From contig OX940862.1 in NCBI GenBank assembly GCA_954871525.1, positions 13,040,501-13,104,500 on the forward strand: DNA of 64,000 nucleotides. Reading direction: 5' to 3'. The stretch is from Parietaria judaica. Its lineage: Eukaryota > Streptophyta > Magnoliopsida > Rosales > Urticaceae. Positions 49,005-59,400 of this stretch are shown piece after piece. The stretch's first letter is position 1. Each line of letters opens with the position of its first letter. The notes under the pieces are model-generated. The model worked only from the letters and a program-made list of their open reading frames with translations, ran no database searches and had not been told where the DNA came from. A program made the translations under genes and the position numbers.

Positions 49005-50165
49005 GAAAAAAAAGGTGACTCATAATCGCACGAGCTGCCGCAGCGCCGTTCACAGAGGAGAGCATTTTGCAGCGTTGACGATATGTCACCGCTGCACCGA
49101 TCAACGAGTGGTGTCTCCCGCAGCGACAAAGATGCCGCTACACCAATCGCTGATCGGAGCCTCCCGCAGCGACGAAATGGAGTCGTCGCTGCTCCGATCA
49201 CAGACTAGGAGTCGCCAACGACCGGAGCCTCCCGCGACAATGACAATGAGTCGTCGCCGCACCAATCGCTGACCTTTTCCTCTCGAAGAAACTACGTGGT
49301 ATATATGATATAAATGACATAGGACAAAATAACAAACAGATTGGAAAAACTGCCTCAAACGGAAAAATAGAAAAAGAAAAATAATGAAAAGATCGGCAAA
49401 TGAGAGAAACAAACAAAAAGTGACTCATAAAAATCATATACAACAAAAAAAAAGGAATAGATTTTAAAACGACATGAAACTGAAGAGAGAAAACACCATT
49501 ATGAAATAAAACGACAATAAAATAGGTAGGTAAAGATAACATATACAAAATAAAAATAATACAGTATCGAAAAACTATCTTAAAATGAAAAATGGATAAA
49601 CGACATAAGTCAAAAAGCGTAAAAAAGATGACTCATAATATCACGAGCTTCGTACAACACCGTTCACGGAGGAGAGCGTTTTGCAGCGTCGACGTTATGT
49701 CTCTGCTGCAACGATCAACGAGTGGTGGCTCCCGCAGCGACAAAGTTGTCGCTCCACCAATCGCCGATCGGAGCTTCCCGCAGCGACGACATGGACTCGT
49801 CGCTGCTCCGATCACGGATTAGAGCCTCTTGCAACAACAACATGGTGTTGCCACTGCTTTGATCAACGACCGAAGCCTCCCGCGGCAGCGACAAGGAGTC
49901 GCCGCAGCACCGATCGTTGACCTGAGACTCCCGCAGAAACTACGTGGTATATGAGAAAAATGCATAAAACATAACAACAACGCACTGATTGGAAAAATAG
50001 ATAAATCAACATAATGACTCATAAAAATCACAGAGAACATAAATACGACATGTTTTAAAAAATGACATGAAACTGAAAAGATAAAAAGAAAAGAAACCAG
50101 ATGGGATAAGTAAAAATGACATTCGAATAAAAACGACACAGTATGGAAAAACTATCTTTAACGGA
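49005..50165. repeat. Two direct copies of a ~0.6-kb unit, each with a GC-rich internal array
   Basis: Copy 1 (about 49005-49590) and copy 2 (about 49618-50165) share their order throughout: GTGACTCATAA, a 250-300 bp GC-rich part, GAAACTACGTGGTATAT, and ACAGTATCGAAAAACTATCTT. The GC-rich part is itself a ~50-bp imperfect array (CGATCGGAGCCTCCCGCAGC, GACGAAATGGAGTCGTCGCT), with short palindromes such as AGCGACG...CGTCGCT. Open frames exist on both strands but none looks like a known protein. Confidence 0.7.
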
Positions 50166-50697
50166 AAAATGTACAAACACAAGAATAAAGGGCAGAAGGG
50201 AAATGAAAGAGAGAAAGACAGTAATTGGTAAAAATCACATAATTAATAAAAGAAATCGACATAAAGCGACGTACAACATTAGCACATAATGGAATTTTAC
50301 TTTTGAAAAAACGGAATAGTGACCATTTAATCCCAATTAAGAACAAATCACTGGAACTTGTTTTGCATGATACAGAAAAAATTCGATGGTTTTCACTAGA
50401 ATTGTTTACCATACACTGATTAGAAAAACTGTAAAGTTCCAAAGAAACCGACTTCAACGGGTTGTATAAACGAAATAGAACACCCGAAAGTTGAAAAATG
50501 ACAGGAAAGAGTGTGAAAATTAATAACAACACGGAGATAAATCAAAATGTCAGAATAATATTAGGCAGAAAAACTTGCTAACGACGGAATATCACGTGAA
50601 GTTGTAAGTAATACGAGCTAAACTCGAGTAAGTCAGCTAAATGAATGTACTAAGATAAAAAAAAAATACAGTAATTCAAGAGAAGAAATTATCATAC

Positions 50698-50837
50698 CTC
50701 GAGTTCCTTTCTGCTCCTCGTTTCTTTTTCGTTCAAGCATTTGACCAAACACCTGATCTATGGCTGCCTCACGAAATACTCTGTTTTCTTCATCTCTCTC
50801 AGTGTTTTTCGGATCGAGGATCATCATAGCCTCAGAT
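50698..50837 (-). other. Exon-like fragment of an unrecognised gene
   Basis: A 140-bp open stretch is bounded by a TGACAG acceptor and a GAG/GTATGA donor on the minus strand. It reads as charged protein (SEAMMILDPKNTERDEENRV, then FREAAIDQVFGQMLERKRNE). On the same strand upstream (about 50990-51140) is a plant-like 5' UTR with ACCCTAG and CT-rich stretches. No further exons were found to the left, so this may be a gene remnant or a fragment captured by a transposon. Confidence 0.3.
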
Positions 50838-51262
50838 CTGTCATACAAGCAGAAACGAATGAAGATTGTGGATCCATAGATTACAATGACTGGTTGACAT
50901 AGACTAATAAGGACGATACTTTTGCAGATAAACCAGCAGGATCCATTAGAGCAATGAAATTTCAAAGGTATTTAGGAGAAAAACCTCAAACAAGTTGCAT
51001 GGCTGAGGCTGAAACTAAAAATCTGCCGTGGAAATGTTCACTGGAGGAGGTCTCGTCGCCGTCGCCTAGCATTGAGGCAGAACAGCGACGTGAGGGAGAG
51101 ACTCCGACTAGGGTTTCGGCAAAGACGAAATCGATGAAAATCGGAGTGCATATATATGGCGGGCAATTGTGGAGTGGAGCACATCTCTTAAGTTTCCCTA
51201 ATTTTGAAAATCGTGTGACCGTTGCCGCGGAAACAGCTGTCGAGGGTGTTTTAGTCATTTAG

Positions 51263-52155
51263 AATCTATTTCGCGCAAGTTTCCCGAAATATAATCCTTG
51301 CTCTTCAAGATAGCCGTCGAGGGCCTTTTTGTAATCTGCCTTTGGTCATTTATCTCAGGACTCGGGAGGATTGCTTCTTCTACTAGGGATTGTTTTGTCA
51401 TTTGTCACTTGAACGAGATGTCCAATTTCATGTCGTTTTTTAATTCTATTGTTTCAACTTTCAACGTTGGGACGTGGTTTTATTTTTCATATTCCTATTA
51501 TTTTTTTTAATAATTCAGTGTAATGTTTATTATTTAATTAAAAATCAAGGTTATGACTGTTAATTTATAATAATTTTATAAGATTTGTGTACATCTAAGT
51601 AAATGATATTATTAATTAGACTGTCTCAATTTTAACGCTACCAATATGAATTTGATCAAGAAATAAAATAATACTATTTTATCAATTTAATCTGCGAAAG
51701 GGTCAGGGTTAGATATTTGATTAATCTGCGAAAAGATCAATATTGATTAAAAAAAATACTATTATCGTTTCAGTACAATAAAAAAAATGGTTAGATAAAG
51801 GTACAATAAATATTTACTTACAAGATTTTTAAAATGTTACTTTTTTTAATGGTTTTTAAAATTTTACTAGTAGATGGACAAAAAATAGGTCAAGATTTTA
51901 ATCCCGTCAAAATATAGTTTTTTGAAACTTTTAAAATTAAAAAAATAAAATTGAATGAAGGTCTCTGTATCATTACGTGGAAAGATTAGCATATAATAAT
52001 ATAAATATAGGATTAACAAGAGTTCAAAGAAGAGTTCACCATTTCTAAGCACAACTAATATTTTTTTCCCAAAGCAAGAAAAATAATCAATGGGTATAAA
52101 GTATAATTGGAATCAATGAAACAAAAAAAATTATTAACTGACAAGAAGATGAAAC
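51263..52155. other. Intergenic, partly a diverged copy of 48190-48500
   Basis: From about 51810 the sequence follows the order of 48190-48470 (ACAAGAT...TTTTACT.GTAGATG...GTGGAAAGA...GAGTTCACC). The rest is AT-rich with no gene seen. Confidence 0.4.
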
Positions 52156-52160
52156 AATAT

Positions 52161-52941
52161 TGTTAATGTCGGATTTCGTCAAACCCCCTTTAACACTACT
52201 CATGTCGTTTTATCCTAAAAACACGTGAAATGAAGGCAAGGTTCGTTGACTTTTGGTCAACGAAGGAACGCAATCGAGGAAGTTCAACCCGCGACGAAGG
52301 TTCAATCAGCATGAAGTTAAACCTGTGATGAAATACTTCATCGAATCTCGACGAAGATCCTCGAGGAGGAGTCCATGAAGAAGAAGCTCGTCGCAGAAGC
52401 AATTCATCGCATATAAGTTCACCGAGGAAATAGCTCATCGCGAAACCCCAACGAACTAAACAAAGGAAGAAGTCAGAATCGCGAGAATAAAGGAGAATCA
52501 GTTAATCAGTCGAGGAATTCGTGAGATTATCAGCGTATGCAAGGAAGGTCAGCAACAATCAAAGCGAGAAGAGAGGAAAACCTAACGAAATTCAAGGAAC
52601 AAGAAGAGAAACGAATTCTAGAAACCCTAAGGCTATAAAAATGCATGTAAACCTCATTAGAGAGGATTCGAAAATTATCCCGTGAGTAGCCATATAGAGA
52701 AAAGTGTATTCTTGAGTTCTCAATTGCTAAAGTCTATAGTAATTCGGGGATTTAAGATCAGAAAAGAGTCTTGAGAGTTCATTGTATTTCGTCCTTCACT
52801 TGTCCAACGATCAAACGGAAGAAACTGAGTCCTTATCAGAAATATAATAAATCGGAGATATTCGCATATTAATTCATATTATTGGTGTTCATTTGTGATT
52901 ACCTTTGTAACTGAAAAGGGTGATGCAAATCGCCCTCAACA
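52161..52941. mobile_element. Solo LTR of an LTR retrotransposon
   Basis: A 781-bp segment begins TGTTAATG, ends CTCAACA, and is flanked by a perfect 5-bp target duplication AATAT (52156-52160 and 52942-52946). It holds a plausible TATA box (GGCTATAAAAATGC near 52631) on the plus strand. No internal retrotransposon sequence or second LTR is nearby, so it is what remains after recombination between two LTRs. Superfamily cannot be told from the LTR alone. Confidence 0.8.
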
Positions 52942-52946
52942 AATAT

Positions 52947-54166
52947 AATGGAAACGGGATGAAGTAAAAATGTATTAAAAGTATTTTTTTGCAAGAAAAA
53001 CGTAAACAACAGCGGAACACACGTATATACATATATATATATATATATATATTTAATCAAAGATGGAGGCCCGAAATCTCGTTAAGCGAACTCAAATCCC
53101 AACTAAGTTGGCAGCCAAGGAACATAAAGTAAAAATCGGGTCTCGAAATAATATAAATAAAAATATCAAAATTTACCATAAAACATTTATCAATGCTAAT
53201 AGAAAACAAAAGAAAATTGAATGACCAACTACATTATCACTCGAAAAATAAAAAGACCGACAATATTCCAATATTCTTCTACAAATGATTTCCTTTGCAA
53301 GTCCTACTGTTTGCTTACATTTTAAATGTGTATATACTATATATAAGCCCATTTGATAGAATAATCGGATGTTCATAAGTTGCTTTCTTTATCAAAGGAA
53401 CATATATATGAAGCAAAAAAAAAAAAATAACACATATTAATTATTAATTTCATGGATTAATGGCAATTAGAATCTCAGTACATTGGTTAGAAAGACATGG
53501 TATGCTACAAAAAGTTACAGAGTGCTTTTATTATTGGGATTAAGAATGGCAATTCATCAATATTTGTTAGACTATTGACTTAAAAACATGCACTAAATCT
53601 CAAGTCTCAACCATTTTTTAAGAAGACTCAACCAATTAGTTACAGATACTTTTGAAGTCTTATCTAGAATGATGGTGAAATCGGGACAAAGAACCAGTAC
53701 CACATTTTAAATTCGGTATTTATAAGGGTTTTTTGTTTTTGTTTTTTTGTTTATCAAGAATGAAAATTCAAAGAACATTTTTTTATGTTAACGACGCTAT
53801 TATTAACCTGAACACAAAAACGTGTAGAGGACAATTAAAATGAAATGCATGTTACTAATTTCAACTTGTCATTTTATTTTAAAAATTAAAATCTTCGCCT
53901 CCTATTTCTAAAATTTCTGGCTACACTACTTAATTTAATTCTAGCATAATAAGCTAATAGACGGAGATACTATATACGTAAAACAGTGATCAGACCTCAA
54001 AAAAAAAAAAGTGATCACCAACAACATGATACATCTGCTTAACTGTATTCCCGGTACCACACACATATATAAATACATAATATGTGTGTATATATATATA
54101 TATATATATGCATGTGCGTATAATTTCTCCAAATGAAAGAGAGTCACTAGTTCAAGTTTTCCAGTC
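52947..54166. other. Upstream region of GLP7
   Basis: It resembles the DNA upstream of GLP6 in patches (GTTCATAAGTTGCTTTC near 53372; CAACATGATACATCTGCTTAACTG near 54021), showing that the duplication included promoter DNA. (AT)n runs lie near 53031-53052 and 54091-54110. Confidence 0.45.
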
Positions 54167-54174
54167 TATAAATA
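54167..54174 (+). promoter_or_regulatory. TATA box of the GLP7 pseudogene
   Basis: TATAAATA 60 bp before the ATG, in the same AGTCTATAAATAGAG context as GLP6. Confidence 0.6.
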
Positions 54175-54226
54175 GAGTATGTTTTTTCCAGAGAAGAAAT
54201 CAAGTAAGACATACTGCGAGAGAAGA

Positions 54227-55210
54227 ATGAAGAGGGTTCATTTCTTCCTGGCAGCTTCCACCGTCTCAGCCTACGACCCGAGCCCATTGCACGACTTCTG
54301 TGTCGCCATCAAGGACCCCAAGAGAATGCGTAAGCGCTCCGTATACGCCCATTATTCTACGTTGTTCACGAGTAATTCAGTTACGGGTAAACCCGATAAC
54401 GAGAACCGGCATTTTATGCATATTTTAGTCTCAGCCCTGATTACCGCTATTTTCTTAATAGTTTAGTCTATGGCTTTAAAATTTGGTACTAGGGTACCTG
54501 TATTTTTCGGTTACCTGTAAATACCTAATTTTATAAGAAAGCCAAAACATTTGCGGGGTTTTTTTTTTTTTTTTTTTTTAAATAAGGAATATTATAAATC
54601 CAAGCTGGGATCTGACCACATGTACCTAACGAGATGATTGATGTCATGTGTTCTTTTGAGCAGTGTTCGTGAACGGAAGGGTCTGCAAGAACCCGGCGCT
54701 CGTCGAGGCCGAGGATTTCTTCACGTCGGGGCTCAACATCGCAGCAGACACCAACAACGCAGTGGGGGTCCAATGTGACAGCGGTGAACGTCAATCGAAT
54801 CCCTGGGCTCAACACGCTCGTCGTCACGCTCCTGCGCATCGACTTCGCCCCGTACGGCCAGAACCCACCACACTACCACCCTCGTGCTTCGGAGATCCTC
54901 GTCGTCGTCAAGGGAAGACTCTGCGTCGGCTTCGTGTCGTCGAACCTAGACGGAAACCGCCTCTTTGCTAGGGAGCTCAAGGAGGGCGACGTATTCGTGT
55001 TCCCCATCGGCATGATTCACTTTAAGTTCAACCCGGAAAACGCTCCAGCAGTGGCCTTCTCCGGCCTCGCAGCAGAGCTCCGGCTTAGTGAGGATCGCGG
55101 ACGCGGTATTCGGGTCAGACCCGCCGATAGACCCGGAGGTGCCTGCCGGGGCGTTCATGCTCGACCGAGGCACGGTTGAGGAGCTGCAGCGGGCATTTTC
55201 AGGACTGTAG
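54227..55210 (+). pseudogene. Germin-like protein pseudogene GLP7 (duplicate of GLP6)
   Basis: Exon 1 is 54227-54329 (34 codons plus 1 base). Its signal peptide is shortened by an in-frame loss of seven codons relative to GLP6, and LQDFC has become LHDFC. Exon 2 starts at 54664. It breaks twice compared with GLP6: one extra G in the run near 54766-54770 (GTGGGGGTCC), and a net 2-base loss near 55070. The stop homologous to that of GLP6 is at 55208-55210. The metal boxes ([17 protein letters not shown]) are still readable between the frameshifts. A normal germin cannot be made. Damage is light, so it died recently, unless the shifts are assembly errors. Confidence 0.85.
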
Positions 55211-55661
55211 AGAAAATCGATCGCGATTGTCATGAAAACAGCCGTGGAGTTGTTTGGTTTGGTAGTAATGTTATAATTAAGGTTTGCTAAATCTCATGCC
55301 ATTGTCAATGCATGGAAGCTAAGTTAAATAAGAAGAGCTACGTTAGTAGTTTGTTCGCACCAGATACGAATTTTCGAGGCTAATTTAAGCGTAATTAATT
55401 ATAAAAGTTAAAAATAATATGTAACAATTTAAGATCAACATCGAAAATAAAATTTCACATAAATTTTTAATGTTTTTTTTTAGAAAGAAAGTTTACGTGT
55501 CAAAAATAGAAACCAACAAATACAAGTACTTATGCCAGCTAATTTTCCATAAAATAAAATAAAATAAAATTCAGGGTCGCCTTTGTAAGAGGATCACATT
55601 AACCCTCTCAGGCTAGAAAAAAAAAATAGTTTTATTTTACGAGGAGCATGGTGGCGGAAAA
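55211..55661. other. 3' flank of GLP7
   Basis: The first 150 bp are similar to the 3' flank of GLP6 (CTCATGCCATTGT, GGAAGCTAAGTTAAATAAGA). The rest is AT-rich with no gene. Confidence 0.4.
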
Positions 55662-56011
55662 ATGAGGGAATTTTTCGAGACGGTTATTAATTGTCAATCC
55701 GACCTTCCCGCGAATGACGTCTCATCGTTTCATGATCTCCAGGAAGTGATCTCCAAAATATCAATTCCCAATTTCTGCCTCATACATTTCCGGGAATAAT
55801 TTCGGATTGGGTTCTGCCCGAAAATCAACACCTACAGTATTCCGATTCTTGCAGTGAACAATACGAGGTTGATCGAGGATGTGTTGGGGCTCCCGATCAC
55901 AAGGACATGTTGAAATGGGCAGCAGTTCAACAACACGCTGTGCTTCTTCGGGAGATTCGGTGTTTGGACAGAGTCGTAGAACCGAAAAAAGCCGAAAGCA
56001 TCATACTTTGA
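55662..56011 (+). pseudogene. Gene-like remnant of unknown family
   Basis: An ATG at 55662 opens a 45-codon frame (starts MREFFETVINCQSDLPANDV) that stops near 55799. A second frame, open from 55736 to the stop at 56011 (91 codons), continues with protein-like sequence (GIISDWVLPENQHLQYSDSC and DHKDMLKWAAVQQHAVLLRE). The two overlap as if one gene had suffered a frameshift. Codon use is richer in G/C than the surroundings. I do not recognise the family. Confidence 0.3.
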
Positions 56012-56463
56012 AGTGAAAAAGCCACTTCAAAGCCTCATACTTCGAGGAGAAGCCGAAAAAGGTCTGAATCTCGACATGATTTTACGAGACATTGGATAAC
56101 AAATTGGCCGTTAACTGACAAAAATTGATTTATTCAATTATTCATCGTTTGGCGGAAAATAACTCATACAAGCACATCCGAAGAAGCCACCTAAGAAAAA
56201 GATAAGGCGGCCCCAGCTAGCAATGCGAACAGAGAAGACGGACCAAAAATCAGGCAAGGAATCTGAAAGAAACAGGATAAGCAAGTACCGCTTGCTGTGT
56301 ATGATATTAGTCGAAGATTTCCCTTAAAAGTGGGAATCATTCACCTCACAAATACCGAGATTCCAGATGGTTTGGTTTGGGACATAATCATCTAATTACT
56401 GCCTCAGTAGTATTCGTCGCTATTTACAATCCCGACTCCTAAGCCAATCGCTATTATACCTCA

Positions 56464-59400
56464 TCACCGGTCACATGGGAAATCCGAATCGTTCTCGGTG
56501 ACCTTGAAATGCTGCGGTTGCTGACCCGAGCAATGTATATTCCACATCTTGAAATACGACCTCTCCAGATTCCTCACCTGCAAATGTAAAATAGTAAAAA
56601 GTCTATTCCAAGCAAAATTGACGACCCCGCAACTGAAGAGAGAATACGGAAACCCACCCATCGCTTGGTGTCGAACAGAGGGCAAGTCATCCGAGCAGAC
56701 TTAAGCTTGTCGGTAAGTTCTTGCAGCTTTGGTCGATTCAGGGCCAGAGACACCGCCTTCTCCTCGTACTCCTTCATACTGCATATCGAGAAAAATAAGA
56801 CCGGAAAAATACCAAATGAAAGCTATTCCGGGTTGCATCGACAACCATGAAGGTGAAACTTGCTTTTTAAAAGTACCTGCTAACAATCATCTCGTCGCCA
56901 AGTCCAGTGGCGAGACAAAGAGACCCAGCAACTCTTGTAGCCATTTTCTCTAGTGGCAGGGTCACCATTGGTAAACCCGCCCAGAGAATATCCGTGCCTG
57001 TTGTATGTGCATTGCATAAAGGCCTGAATAAACACAGCCGCAAATAAGAAAAATCCGAAGCCCCAAAAAAGAAACACTGATTTAAAATTAGTTTAGTAAG
57101 CAGCATGGAGAAGAATCTACGTGTCGAGGAATAGATCTGCCAAACAACTTCGTCTGATATGTTCACTTTTCATGGCTACGTCGGTGAAAATAATCTGATC
57201 GGGCTGGACTCCCCGAGCAACAGCATCTGCAAAGAATCCACCGTAATTATTAAATCTGGGAGAAACATAATGTCACCGTCCCGAGGTTTGAATCTTGTCA
57301 AGGGCCCAATATAGTAAATCCCTTCAATTTCTCATTGTTTAGGGGCTCTTTAAAAATAAGCCAAATATTATAACTTAAATAGACCGTACCCAAACCTTGA
57401 AACATAATTAGATAAGCAATGAAATAACATACATAAACGTGGATAAAGTCACGGTCTTTGACACATAACTTCCCACGACAATCCTCGACTGCAAAGAGTA
57501 ATCATTAGTACTAAAGTGACATACATGCACGAAGTCTCATTTCTCCGGCAGCTGGGAATCTGAGGAGCCAAAGCGCACTATTGGGTACGCGTTTGAGAAT
57601 GTTGCACCTGAGAAGACTCGGGAAAATTAAATAAATGCCACATCTCGAGAGCAGTCTTAAAATTACAAAAAAAAAGGGAGTGTCAAATTACCAGACGTTA
57701 AATATATCCGGGTCCATCTTATATAACTGATTGAAACACGCAAAAATAAACTTATCCTCGGGAAGTCCATAATCAGAACGCTTGTGCTGGCAGTTTGGAT
57801 CCAATACATCCTGATTTTTCTATAAACGAAGTAAAAGAAGAAATTTAAATCAATGTCAGACTTGCTTCATTATAGGGAGGATAATATTGTAAGTTACTTT
57901 GAACCCGTAACCGTAAAAAGTAGAGACCGACCTGTTTGTAATCATTCACAAAATAGCAGTGGGGAAGATGTACCAGCTTCTCGGAATAGATCTTAGAGTA
58001 ACGTAGCGGGGAAACGAACTGAAAGGGAAGGAGAGGATGTTGTTGGACTTATTTCTATTTATTTAATTATATATTTAGGTATTTCATTAAGTAGAGGTAT
58101 TTGGGTATTTGGGAAAATTCCAAAAACAGCATAAAAATCTATATAATGCAGAGTTCTTGGTAGGACTTGTACCTCATCAGTTACAAGGTAGTGAATATAA
58201 CTCGCTCCGGTAGTCCCTGGAAAACCCATATATGAAACCTGAATCGGTGCAGGCTGCATGGCAAATATTTCATTTCTTGCACCCTGCATGTTTAAGTGTG
58301 TCATAATCTTATTGTAGATTTCAAAATAAATACATATATATGATCCCAATAGAAAATATACCTTTGTATAACCATTAAGGTTCACTAAGATCTGTATCTC
58401 ATCATCACTGATCATTTTTGCAATCACGTCCGATGTGAAGGATGAAACATCAGTGAAGTGTTCTGCTTCAGTCTGGATTCGCTGTCTCCATTCGGTGCCA
58501 TCGTTTGGACTCAAGGCATAACAGAAAACCTACAAAAATTAGTTAGTCAACAGTTGAAATACTGAAAATTAACTGATATAAACAAAAACAAAACAAAAAA
58601 ACCCAACCTCAACATGCTCTTGATCATGCATGCCGAAAATAGACCCCATTAGATGTGACAAAGGATGATTCCCAAAGTCACTGCTCACGTATCTGCGGTT
58701 CAGAGAGCAATACTAACTCAGAATATATTTAAAAGCAGAACAAAAAAGAAAAAACCGACATCTATCACAAAGAACACCATAAACATACCCAAGCTTAAGT
58801 CGTTTGTTTCCACCATCATGCTTTACACGAACTGGAGCAGGATGGTTAAAGGCAGAGAGTCCAAAACGGGAAGCAACCACGGAGCAATGCGCAGCATATT
58901 TACGGCTACAATCAAAGTTGGGTACAAAAGTTCAATTAAAATAAACTATAAAAAAAACCGTAGATATTGTAGCATCAAATTGAGAAATAAAATATAAAAA
59001 AAAAAACCGTAGATATTGTAGCATCAAATTGAGTAAAGTACCTAATATCAAGTGCAAGCATAGAGTCAATGGGATAGGCTATTGCATGGAAAGGCTGCAC
59101 ACTAGGAAGAAGTGACATCTGACAACAAAGAGTTGTGTTAACTTCAATAGAAAGCAGCCAGAACAAATACAGAGAAACTAGATATTCAACAACACGGAAT
59201 TGAACCCAACATTAATTTGTCTCTTGACAATTGCCTCAACGTCGGAAAACATTTTCTCGCGATCCTCCCAACTGCATAAGCACTGCAATGCAAAGAATAC
59301 CCGAGCACATTATAGCCAAACTTTTTATCATGTGCAAGAACAAAATGATAGAAGAAAATTTCATTAAAGCTTCTAATCTTGGTAGCTTCAGGAGAAAGTA

